From Bacteroidales bacterium UBA1374 (GTDB taxonomy: Bacteria > Bacteroidota > Bacteroidia > Bacteroidales > UBA932): 64,000 nucleotides of DNA. Below the pieces are notes generated by a model. It ran no database searches, had not been told where the DNA came from, and saw only the letters and a program-made list of their open reading frames with translations. This document shows, piece by piece, positions 49,889 to 57,799 of this stretch (its first letter is position 1; every line of letters starts with the position of its first letter). The position numbers were made by a program, and so were the translations under genes. Location of the stretch: NCBI GenBank assembly GCA_002305545.1, contig DBRG01000016.1:149038-213037 (forward strand), read 5' to 3'.

Positions 49889-51427
49889 CTAATCCTGTAT
49901 ACATCTTACAGACATATATGGGTAATTATCCAAGGCTGCCGGTAGAATTCCGGTCTCGGCTAAAAATTTCCCTAACCACGCATAGTAAGCGTAATCCCTT
50001 TTATCATTATTCAAGTTGTATTTTCTTACCGATGTCCAAAACAGTGCGTTTCCTCCTTTCCCGGTAAAAAACCAGTATTGCTTCATTCCACCGGGTAATC
50101 CTGTGAATCCACTACTATTATCAGCTCCTACATTTCCCACATTTTTTTTAGGATCCTCGGATTCATAGTTCCATATCTCTGTTCCACTAACTTTTAATTT
50201 ACCACCTGCTATGTTTTCACCTCCCAAAAAATCAAATAAAACTCTCCATTCACCAGGGCTTGGTATATGCCAGCCTTCCGGGCAAATATTTCCTGTTTCT
50301 AAAGCCTCCCAATTGTATAGTGCGCCATACAAGTTTCCATTTACCTTGTCATTATCATACCAACAATAAGCTCCTTCTGTAGGATATGAATTTGACTCAT
50401 CGTTTAATAGAAGAGATACTCCATTGTTCAATCTGGTCACTTTTAAATTTTCTTTTAACCAGCATTGTGAACCAATTTGGACAGTATTATAATAATTGCC
50501 ATCAATGTCTCTGATCAATCGGTTCCCGTCAATATACTTTTCTTCTGATATTTTTTGTCCGTCTTTACTCCATACAGTCCACGATCCATCTTTTTTGCCA
50601 TTTTTTAATATGCCTGATACTTTTTCTCCTCCTATGTAGTAAATATCTTGTATGTTTTCATAATAATCACCGTCCTTTAATATTCTCTTCAGAAAAATCC
50701 TTTCCTTATTTAGTTGCCCGCCGGAATATGACCTTTCTCGTTCTATCTGTCCAGTCTCGGAATATAAGTTATAAGTGCCATCAACAATTATATTCATTGA
50801 ATACATTATGGAATCCTTCATAGAACCATTGCTGTACCACTCTTTTGATATGCCATGCTTATTTCCCTGTTGATATTCAGCCTCTTGCCGGATCACTCCA
50901 TTCTCATACCACAAAGACTCTTTCCCCTCTTTTTTGTCAGCAACATAAGACGTTTCAGATCTCTTGTACCCATTTGCATACCATTCAGTTATCAATCCGT
51001 CTTTCATGCCGTTTATATACGTGGCCTCAATCTCTTTTTTACCATCTTCGTACCAACAAGACTCTTTTCCATTCATTTTATCTTCAGAATAGAATATTTC
51101 AGATTTCAAGTTCCCATTCTCATACCATTCATAATGAGCTCCTTCTTTTTTCCCTTCCTGGAACAGACCTTCATATTTTTTTATATCTGCACTGTAACGT
51201 TCAATAAACAAACTGTTTTTTTCCCCCTCCTTAAATTGTCCGATAGTTACAAGTTTATTGTTGATTAATAATGTATCCAGTAAAATGCCCGTGAATAGTT
51301 GCCCGTCTTTATAAGCCAATCCACGGCTGAAATGTAAGTCATTATATCTGGCCAAAGGCAGATCTTCCTGTGCCTTACATGGGATAAATAATAATACAAT
51401 TACTAAATACAAAAATATCTTTTTCAT
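49889..51427 (-). CDS. Exported YwqK/MORN-repeat protein with C-terminal FISUMP domain
   Basis: 512 residues. Signal peptide about 1-19 (ending CKAQ). Residues about 85-305 hold about nine repeats of the YwqK/MORN_2 type, each about 23 long, for example KEGAHYEWYENGNLKSEIFY and NGKESCWYEDGKKEIEATY, and the later DGLITEWYANGYKRSETSY. Residues about 307-512 are a FISUMP domain (Fibrobacter major paralogous domain): GNYYNTVQIGSQCWLKENL, YGALYNWEAL, CPEGWHIPS, SSGFTGLPGG, end MSVRCIQD. Function not known; both parts are expected to bind or display on the cell surface. AT-rich codons. Last gene of a four-gene operon. Confidence 0.85.
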   Translation of the reverse strand: MKKIFLYLVIVLLFIPCKAQEDLPLARYNDLHFSRGLAYKDGQLFTGILLDTLLINNKLVTIGQFKEGEKNSLFIERYSADIKKYEGLFQEGKKEGAHYEWYENGNLKSEIFYSEDKMNGKESCWYEDGKKEIEATYINGMKDGLITEWYANGYKRSETSYVADKKEGKESLWYENGVIRQEAEYQQGNKHGISKEWYSNGSMKDSIMYSMNIIVDGTYNLYSETGQIERERSYSGGQLNKERIFLKRILKDGDYYENIQDIYYIGGEKVSGILKNGKKDGSWTVWSKDGQKISEEKYIDGNRLIRDIDGNYYNTVQIGSQCWLKENLKVTRLNNGVSLLLNDESNSYPTEGAYCWYDNDKVNGNLYGALYNWEALETGNICPEGWHIPSPGEWRVLFDFLGGENIAGGKLKVSGTEIWNYESEDPKKNVGNVGADNSSGFTGLPGGMKQYWFFTGKGGNALFWTSVRKYNLNNDKRDYAYYAWLGKFLAETGILPAALDNYPYMSVRCIQD

Positions 51428-51442
51428 GATGATAATAAATTA

Positions 51443-52702
51443 TTAAAGCTTTCGTATTGATTTTTTCTTCAATTTATCTTCAATTTTCCTGACGCTTCTT
51501 TGTATTGATAAAAATGCCAGTATGGTTGCTATCAGAACAATCAATAAGACGCCACTACCCACAACAATAAGAGTACGATATCTGTAATTTGCCTTTAATT
51601 CCTTTCTTTCATTATATTTCCTTTGTGCCCTATAGAGACGTTCCGTATACCTTTCTTCAATCTGATTTACACTATATTCATAATCCTGTTCAATTTGTTT
51701 GATTTTTTGATTTCTATCTTTGTTTTTAATTGTATATACCCTGTAAAAACGATTAAGCATTGTATTTTGTTCATTTTCTTTGATATTTGATAACAATGTC
51801 AAAAACATATCAGTAGCTTCTTTCTGTTTTGTGAAATCTTGATCAAAAAAAGATGAGTAACTATTTCTAATAGTTGTCAGGACAGAAACTCGTTGATTAG
51901 GACTAACTTTAGAAAGAATTGATGATGTATAATCAATCAATTCATTACCTGGCGATTCATTTCTTCTTAAAAAGATTAAAGTGTTGTTAATATGACTCAA
52001 ATCAACGTTATGTGGTAAAGTCAGCAGTAATTTTGATAGCGACATACAATTCTGATATGTGCTATTTATGTTTTTTGTGTTATTATAGATTACGATATCA
52101 AAAAGTTGAGCACGCACTCCTGCAGGTCTATTCTTGATTACATTAGTATATCCATCTAGCAAATGTTTCTTTTGAATATAGGTATCAGCATTTGTTTTTT
52201 TATAGCTAGATTCTAATCTTGAAAGAATACTTGGTGTACTTACTACCCAAGACCTATATTTTTCTTTTTGATAAAAATCCCAGTACTCTTGACCATAGGG
52301 ATAAGACCAATAACCAGATCCCTTCCAGTCACTTTCTCTAAAAAGTATCTTAAAGATGTTTAAGGATATGTTATAGTTAGCAAGTCCTGTGGTATCGATG
52401 ATTGGTTCTTCTTTAACACTTTCGGGTTCTGCCGTGATTTCTTTTTGAGGAGCTACGGGTGTTGCTTTTTGCATAGACAAATCAGAAAGAGTCACTGCGA
52501 CAGGCGCAGGATACTCAGCTTTAACCGGATAAGGGTCTTTTTTCACCCTTTCTTTAAAAGTAGGAGATATAGTCCATAAGAAACCTACAATCCCCGCAAC
52601 TACTGCGATTGAAGCCAGCATGATTATCGAATGCCATACAATCAGAGATATGTTGAAGACATATTTATCTTCAACTTTAGTGAAATAATTATTCTTTTTC
52701 AT
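51443..52702 (-). CDS. Unknown membrane protein with two end helices and a coiled coil
   Basis: 419 residues, not recognised. Helix 1 about 20-43 (LIVWHSIIMLASIAVVAGIV), Pro/Glu-rich linker about 55-105, a helical middle about 110-320 rich in Asn, Lys and Ser, a charged coiled coil about 325-372 with repeated Tyr-Glu and Arg (KIKQIEQDYEYSVNQIEERY), helix 2 about 375-399 and a basic tail. The middle is probably periplasmic between the two membrane passages. Strongly AT-rich. Placed 15 bases before the YwqK-FISUMP gene and 48 behind the barrel gene, so part of one operon. No enzyme motif. Confidence 0.75.
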   Translation of the reverse strand: MKKNNYFTKVEDKYVFNISLIVWHSIIMLASIAVVAGIVGFLWTISPTFKERVKKDPYPVKAEYPAPVAVTLSDLSMQKATPVAPQKEITAEPESVKEEPIIDTTGLANYNISLNIFKILFRESDWKGSGYWSYPYGQEYWDFYQKEKYRSWVVSTPSILSRLESSYKKTNADTYIQKKHLLDGYTNVIKNRPAGVRAQLFDIVIYNNTKNINSTYQNCMSLSKLLLTLPHNVDLSHINNTLIFLRRNESPGNELIDYTSSILSKVSPNQRVSVLTTIRNSYSSFFDQDFTKQKEATDMFLTLLSNIKENEQNTMLNRFYRVYTIKNKDRNQKIKQIEQDYEYSVNQIEERYTERLYRAQRKYNERKELKANYRYRTLIVVGSGVLLIVLIATILAFLSIQRSVRKIEDKLKKKSIRKL

Positions 52703-52750
52703 CTTACACTGGTATAATATAAAATTGACCTCAAAAAATTCGATAACAGT

Positions 52751-53446
52751 TTATAAAATTAGACCTAAGGATATACCAAGATAACCATCATCCAGGTCCA
52801 TATATCTAGGTCTGTATCCTAATAATTCATAACTTAATGCCATATGTATACCGAATTTACTTCCAAGTTTGAAGCTGATTCCTAAAGATGGGCTTAGATA
52901 TAATCCTCCCTCATAATTGGGATAGAATGTGTAACCGCAACCTAAAGCAACAAAAGGAGATACCCGACGAGGAACAAATCTGGTTCTTATGTCAAGAAAC
53001 ACAGGAATATATGGACGGAAACGGCTACCCACATCATATCTGATACCTGCGCCTAACCCTAACGACAACCTTTTAAATCGGATTCCATTTATCATTTGAG
53101 CTTTCAGAAGACCGTTATCTAAGCCGTGAGCTGTCGCAATATATCCGATTTCTATGATCCCCTGATATCCTCTGGGGAAATTCTTCTCTATTGTTTGTTC
53201 TGAAGTATCAGGCTCATCGTGGTCTACAACCACTTCTTTAGCGATTTCAATAATTTCATCACTATTAAACAGTAAAATATTACGTTCATCGAGCTGGATT
53301 TTTAAATACTTCCCTACTTCCTGTTCTATGATCTTACCCCTCAGAACATTACCGTTTTTTAGATAAACTACATCTATAAAATTAGATTGAGCTAATGCAT
53401 AGATAGAAAAAGTCATTAGCAATAAACACAACAATATTTTTTTCAT
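52751..53446 (-). CDS. Predicted outer-membrane beta-barrel protein with N-terminal small domain
   Basis: 231 residues. Signal peptide about 1-19 (LLLMTFSIYALAQ). Residues 20-75 (FIDVVYLKNGNVLRGKIIEQ and LLFNSDEIIEIAKEV) form a small beta domain often found in Bacteroidota secreted proteins of unknown role. Residues about 90-231 alternate aromatic/hydrophobic and polar residues like an eight-stranded OmpW/OmpX-sized barrel: GYQGIIEIGYIATAHG to GYLGISLGLIL. Likely partner of the flanking lipoprotein and membrane protein. Confidence 0.75.
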   Translation of the reverse strand: MKKILLCLLLMTFSIYALAQSNFIDVVYLKNGNVLRGKIIEQEVGKYLKIQLDERNILLFNSDEIIEIAKEVVVDHDEPDTSEQTIEKNFPRGYQGIIEIGYIATAHGLDNGLLKAQMINGIRFKRLSLGLGAGIRYDVGSRFRPYIPVFLDIRTRFVPRRVSPFVALGCGYTFYPNYEGGLYLSPSLGISFKLGSKFGIHMALSYELLGYRPRYMDLDDGYLGISLGLIL

Positions 53447-53502
53447 TTATAAAAGTTATTATGAATCTCTTGTATAAAAAAACAGATAAACAGTCAATTT
53501 AA

Positions 53503-55851
53503 TTAATTCCTCACACACCTTACAGAAAGCCCATATTCTTTTAAAAATTGGCTCCTGTTTACTTCACTATAATTGTTTGATAAGTAGCGCTGCCAGACAG
53601 GCTCATCTGGATGGCTGTATTGAGTTGAACTCCACCAATGGCCAACATAGATTTTACCTCCGAAGCTTCCATCGAAGTAACGAAAACCACCTGGAAGGGC
53701 CGTGAAACCGCTTGAATTCGTAGCTCCTGTGTTTGGCGATACCCAGTATTCTGTTCCCGGATGTTTCAGTTTTCCACCTACGTCTGCGCCCCGAAGGCCA
53801 GTTTTGTCTGCATCGGCTTGTGACATCCCAAGATACATCTCCAATTGTTGCCATTCTGCATCACTGGGAAGATGCCAGCCCGGAGGGCATGCTCCTTGTA
53901 CGCCGCTCGGGATGGTATTGCTGGTTGCGGCTCCATTCATGGCTGCAGTCCAATTGTACAATACACCATAGGTTTTGTAATTGGCTGTGGCTTTGGCTTC
54001 GCTTACACTTGTCCCATTGTAATCGTATACATAATAGCATGCTGTTGTTCGTGAATCTGTGCCCGGGCCAACAACCGATGGCAGGTATTTCAGGTTCTCA
54101 GCAAACCATTCCTTGCCTCCTATGGTTATTGTTTTATATACGCTGCCATCCCGTGAATCGGTTAATGAACCATATGCTATGTCTGAGTCACTTAACGTAG
54201 TAAATGCTTTTGGATCGCCATAATCAGTTCCTTCGGCATTTGTGGCAAAGGCTCTTATGTAGTATGTTGTATTAGGAGAAAGACCGGTCACATTGCTTGT
54301 AAAAGTTTGTAAATAATTACCGTTTGCTTCAGTGATTTTTGAATCTTCTACAGTCGGATTCTGTGATTTACTCCAGCATACCCCACATTTTGTTAATTTC
54401 TCTTCTATATCAATAGCCCAAACGACATCTCCAGAACAAGTCACTGTTGTTGATGTAATATTGCTGACATCACCAGTAGTTACATCTGGTATTTGGTTTT
54501 TCAGGTATCTTTTTACTATCAAATACATATTATAATTACTTGCATTAACTAATGCATTCTCGTGTTCAAACGTTCTCATTTTTAGGTGAGGTACAGGTAT
54601 AGGTAAAACTTGGATATGAGAATTGAATTCAGCACCGTTAACACCATTTGCGCTATTGACTGTAACAACTCCATCACTAGGAGTATTATAAATAGCATCA
54701 AAAGAACCATTATCTTTACAAGCTATTGTATAATATGGTATAGGAGGTTTATCCAATTTCTTCATCTCCATAATAAACTGGGATTCTGGGTTTAGATCTT
54801 TAGCACTAAGTGTATTAATATAAAACGAAACATAATGATCCGTGCTATTGCTTTCATTTCCAAACAAGTATCTAAACCCGTTGGCCACGTCTACTAAAAA
54901 GCTAAGTATACTACGAAATTTTTCAGCCGGTGAACCAAGGTGTGGACTTCCAAGAGTAATTAGCTTATCCACAATACCTTTCCCTCCAGATATTTCTATC
55001 ATTGATCGCGATACTAGGCCACCCATACTGTGTGCAACAATATGGATGGTCGGATTTGCTCCTTTTCTATAATCATTAAGTAAACTCATCAACTCCGCAC
55101 CTCGAATACGAATACTCTGTTTTGAATGATATCCATAGGTCCAAATATTTGTATAATTAAGCATATTTGGCTCTTGATAAATTTTTTTAATATACTCCTC
55201 CCAACCAGATGGATCGCCTATTAAACCATGGACAAAAAGCAGAATTCTTGATGATGATGTTATATCTTTGGGTTCATTGTATTTCACTTCACCAGAAACG
55301 ACAGAAACTTCTTTTATACCTAGAAATCGCTCATCTATATGGACTTTATCATTTATCAATCTTACAATTAACCCTTTTAACTCTTTATTACCTGATTTGG
55401 TTGATATGTCTTCCCAATTAATTGTATCGATCACAACAACCACTTTACCATCAACTATTTCATATGCAAAAGGGAAATTGGAAATTCCATTAAAGAGCAA
55501 AAAAACACTATTATATACTGTTAAACTATCTGTAGGTAGAGGAAATGACAACTTAAGAGGAGTTAACAATGTATCAACTGGCAACTTGATTGTGAAAGGC
55601 TCTCCAACCACTGTTAACTCTGGATTGGGAACAGTTGAAGGTTCTTCACCTGTTTTACCGAGAAATACTTCTCCGTCATTTTCGAAAGCACCTGCCGGAA
55701 TCTCTAGCGTTATTCCACTTTCAGTAACCACTACACCACCTTGATCTGCTATGATATCTTCTTCTACATAATTTTGTATTGCATCCGGACTACACCCCCA
55801 TATCGCAGTAAAAATTATCGCAATATATAGATATTGAATTGTCTTTTTCAT
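53503..55851 (-). CDS. Multidomain lipoprotein: ZU5-like, alpha/beta hydrolase (lipase-like), FN3-like, FISUMP
   Basis: 782 residues. Lipobox AIWGC with Cys20. ZU5-like segment about 38-105 (GGVVVTESGITLEIPAGAF). Alpha/beta-hydrolase about 195-450: oxyanion strand LLFVHG (204-209), nucleophile Ser275 in IVAHSMGGLVSR, GSPHLGSP, Asp393 in PSDGVV and His422, a probable triad like PGAP1/LipA-type lipases. FN3-like domain about 455-553 (GLSPNTTYYIRAFATNAEG). FISUMP about 560-782 (VYKTITIGGKEWFAENL, CPPGWHLPS, SSGFTALPGG, end SVRCVRN). First gene of the four-gene operon; surface lipid or ester hydrolysis is likely, substrate unknown. Confidence 0.83.
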   Translation of the reverse strand: MKKTIQYLYIAIIFTAIWGCSPDAIQNYVEEDIIADQGGVVVTESGITLEIPAGAFENDGEVFLGKTGEEPSTVPNPELTVVGEPFTIKLPVDTLLTPLKLSFPLPTDSLTVYNSVFLLFNGISNFPFAYEIVDGKVVVVIDTINWEDISTKSGNKELKGLIVRLINDKVHIDERFLGIKEVSVVSGEVKYNEPKDITSSSRILLFVHGLIGDPSGWEEYIKKIYQEPNMLNYTNIWTYGYHSKQSIRIRGAELMSLLNDYRKGANPTIHIVAHSMGGLVSRSMIEISGGKGIVDKLITLGSPHLGSPAEKFRSILSFLVDVANGFRYLFGNESNSTDHYVSFYINTLSAKDLNPESQFIMEMKKLDKPPIPYYTIACKDNGSFDAIYNTPSDGVVTVNSANGVNGAEFNSHIQVLPIPVPHLKMRTFEHENALVNASNYNMYLIVKRYLKNQIPDVTTGDVSNITSTTVTCSGDVVWAIDIEEKLTKCGVCWSKSQNPTVEDSKITEANGNYLQTFTSNVTGLSPNTTYYIRAFATNAEGTDYGDPKAFTTLSDSDIAYGSLTDSRDGSVYKTITIGGKEWFAENLKYLPSVVGPGTDSRTTACYYVYDYNGTSVSEAKATANYKTYGVLYNWTAAMNGAATSNTIPSGVQGACPPGWHLPSDAEWQQLEMYLGMSQADADKTGLRGADVGGKLKHPGTEYWVSPNTGATNSSGFTALPGGFRYFDGSFGGKIYVGHWWSSTQYSHPDEPVWQRYLSNNYSEVNRSQFLKEYGLSVRCVRN

Positions 55852-56133
55852 TATTGTAGGTTTTTATTAGAATCTGTTTTTATATTTAAACGAACTGTAT
55901 ACTATGCTAAAAATTGGCACTCCATTCCCGACTCTGTGGAAAAAAGCATAAGAGCAACATTGTTTTTTTATTATACAAAAAGAAAAAACTGCAGATAACA
56001 AAGAAAAATCGGATTTGTATCGCCTGATAATTCCTGGTATCATTACAGTTATGATTTTGAACTAGGAAAAATGTAACCTGATGTTACATAGTTTATAAAT
56101 ATACCTAAAAACACCCTCTTTATCCATCATAAC

Positions 56134-56187
56134 TTTGAATTCGGTCGGTTTGGATTTGATTCCGGTCTGTTTGAGTTTGAATTCGGT
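56134..56187. repeat. Short tandem repeat, 21-bp period
   Basis: TTTGAATTCGGT at 56134 and 56176 with TTTGATTCCGGT at 56155: three units exactly 21 bases apart. No start or gene context supports translation. The surrounding 55852-56419 gap is otherwise AT-rich with nothing coding. Confidence 0.6.
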
Positions 56188-56219
56188 AAAAACCAGGACT
56201 TTTAATTTTAGGGTGGTTG

Positions 56220-56282
56220 CTACAACCAAGAAGAAACGGGGAGCCTTTGCGTATCTAAAAACTCCCCGTTTCTTTGTTGTAG
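56220..56282. repeat. Palindromic element 1 (extragenic inverted repeat)
   Basis: Left arm 56220-56243 (CTACAACCAAGAAGAAACGG and GGAG) pairs with right arm 56262-56282 (CTCCCCGTTTCTTTGTTGTA and G), with a three-base bulge and an 18-base loop. No T-run follows on either strand, so not a plain terminator. The right flank GCGACTGT (56285-56292) and the inner ACGGGGAG resemble element 2 at 62402-62477. Confidence 0.7.
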
Positions 56283-56345
56283 AAGCGACTGTACTCAGAG
56301 TGCCGCGTACTTTTTATGTATTATACTGTATAACAATTTGTTAAT

Positions 56346-56372
56346 AAAAGAGCTCCCCGGGAGAGCTCTTTT
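56346..56372. terminator. Bidirectional intrinsic terminator after the FISUMP lipoprotein gene
   Basis: AAAAGAGCTC (56346-56355) / GAGCTCTTTT (56363-56372), 7-base loop CCCGGGA. The A-run and T-run make it work in both directions. It lies 47 bases beyond the stop of the gene at 56420-57466. Confidence 0.8.
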
Positions 56373-56419
56373 GTTATATCACTAATAATCAGCCTGATAA
56401 ATCAATAGTGCGCGGTACA

Positions 56420-57466
56420 CTAATCCCTCACACAGCGCACCGAGTAACCAACCGCGATGCCGTAGTTGTCGGAGCTGCCGTTGTGAACATTGGCATTGTC
56501 CGAGCTCAGGACCCGGTACCAGGAAAAACCGGCGTATTCACTTGCCGTAGAACTCCACCAGTAACCGTAGTTGGCGCTGATAGCAGGGTCATTCATGGGG
56601 CTGAATGTTCCTGAATAATTGCGGCACCCACCCGGAAGCGCTGTAAAACCGCTTAAGTTGGTTGCACCTGTGTTAGGTTCTTTCCAATGGTCAAGACCTG
56701 CCTCTTTCATTTTTCCACCGGCAACACTTAAGCCCCCCAGGTAATCTGTTAATTGTGTCCATTCCGCATGGCTGGGCAGATGCCAGCCTGCGGGGCATAT
56801 GGCCTGTACTCCGCTGGGATTGGCGTTGCTGCTGCTTGCTCCTGCCATGGCGGCCGCCCAGTTATATAAGACTCCGTAAGTATTGTAATTAGCGGTTGCT
56901 TTTGCGGCATTTACATCTGTACCGTTGTAACCGTGAACATAATAGTATGGTGTGGTGATGGATCCCCTTTCCGGGCCCGCAACGGCGGGCAGATAAGCCA
57001 GGTTTTCTGCCATCCATACCTGCTCACCTATAGTAACCATTTTGTAAACTTTACCATCACGGGCATCGGTAAACGTAACACCCAATTCACCCTGGTTTGT
57101 TTTGAATGACCTTTGCTCTCCGTACGACGTTCCCACTGAATTGGTTGCATAAGCACGTACATAGTAGGTTGTATTGGAAGTCAGGCCGGTCATATGGCCG
57201 GTAAAGGTTCCTGTTCCGCCACCGTCTGTTGTTTTAGCATCTGCAATGGTTGGATTCTGCGTAGTGTTCCAGCATAAGCCTCGGGCTGTCACCGGTGCAC
57301 CTCCATCTGAAGTTACATTGCACGGACAGCTTGCTGTTGTGGTTGTGATTTCTGTTACCTGGCCTGTTGAAATCTCAGGCGCATTGTTCTCGGAAGATGG
57401 ATTTTCCTGCGGGCCACAGGAAAAAAGGAGAAAGCCCGCGAGCATAAGGGTAATGGATTTTTTCAT
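56420..57466 (-). CDS. FISUMP-domain lipoprotein with FN3-like domain
   Basis: 348 residues. Lipobox LLFSC with Cys17. FN3-like domain about 28-122 (GLTSNTTYYVRAYATNSVGT), FISUMP domain about 130-348: VYKMVTIGEQVWMAENLAYL, YGVLYNWAAAMAGA, CPAGWHLPSHAEW, LSGFTALPGGCRN, YWWSST, end YSVRCVRD. The two domains are a shorter version of the last 330 residues of the hydrolase lipoprotein nearby, so the genes arose by duplication or exchange. GC content is nearer to that of the chromosome than of the block 50-56 kb. Its own promoter lies upstream; divergent from susC. Confidence 0.85.
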   Translation of the reverse strand: MKKSITLMLAGFLLFSCGPQENPSSENNAPEISTGQVTEITTTTASCPCNVTSDGGAPVTARGLCWNTTQNPTIADAKTTDGGGTGTFTGHMTGLTSNTTYYVRAYATNSVGTSYGEQRSFKTNQGELGVTFTDARDGKVYKMVTIGEQVWMAENLAYLPAVAGPERGSITTPYYYVHGYNGTDVNAAKATANYNTYGVLYNWAAAMAGASSSNANPSGVQAICPAGWHLPSHAEWTQLTDYLGGLSVAGGKMKEAGLDHWKEPNTGATNLSGFTALPGGCRNYSGTFSPMNDPAISANYGYWWSSTASEYAGFSWYRVLSSDNANVHNGSSDNYGIAVGYSVRCVRD

Positions 57467-57506
57467 GAGTACTGTTTATGTGAAAATGGAAAATTTGAAT
57501 GTATTA

Positions 57507-57514
57507 CAAATATA
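57507..57514 (-). promoter_or_regulatory. -7 box of the FISUMP lipoprotein gene
   Basis: TATATTTG on the minus strand, 40 bases ahead of the ATG at 57466. No -33 element at ideal distance. Confidence 0.5.
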
Positions 57515-57701
57515 TACAATCACATCAGAACCCGGAATATTACCTGACTTTTTTATAACTGAGTACTATAAAATTGTCAAAAAATCGTATAATGTCCGGA
57601 TTTTCTGACAGATTGCTTTGTTTTTGTGAAAACATTCCCTATTTTTATGAAACTTTTCGATTTTGGCACCAATGATCAGCTATAACGTAGCATCTTCTAC
57701 C

Positions 57702-57761
57702 GGCAGAAAAAATATCTGCCTACTCTTTTAGTGAGCCTTCTTTTCTGAGGGCTTTTTTTTT
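57702..57761 (+). promoter_or_regulatory. Leader of the susC gene: terminator-like hairpin with possible antiterminator
   Basis: Hairpin A: GGCAGA (57702-57707) / TCTGCC (57715-57720). Hairpin B: AGCCTT (57734-57739) / AGGGCT (57748-57753), followed by nine T, which looks like an intrinsic terminator 38 bases before the susC start. CAGAAAA (57704-57710) of hairpin A is complementary to TTTTCTG (57741-57747) in the loop of B. No plus-strand gene ends here, so either attenuation of susC or the end of a small RNA. The rest of 57467-57799 shows only the opposite -7 box and a weak TTGCTTTG near 57625. Confidence 0.45.
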
Positions 57762-57799
57762 GTTCCACAGACCTTTAACCATATATAAACTATCTGGAA

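Noticed and set aside
49889..51427. Toxin-antitoxin antitoxin, as YwqK repeats are often labelled
   Set aside because: The protein has a signal peptide and a FISUMP domain, and no toxin-like gene is next to it.
56135..56344. A 69-codon plus-strand frame through the tandem repeat and palindrome
   Set aside because: It crosses the inverted repeat, has no promoter or coding pattern, and the repeat period alone explains its openness.
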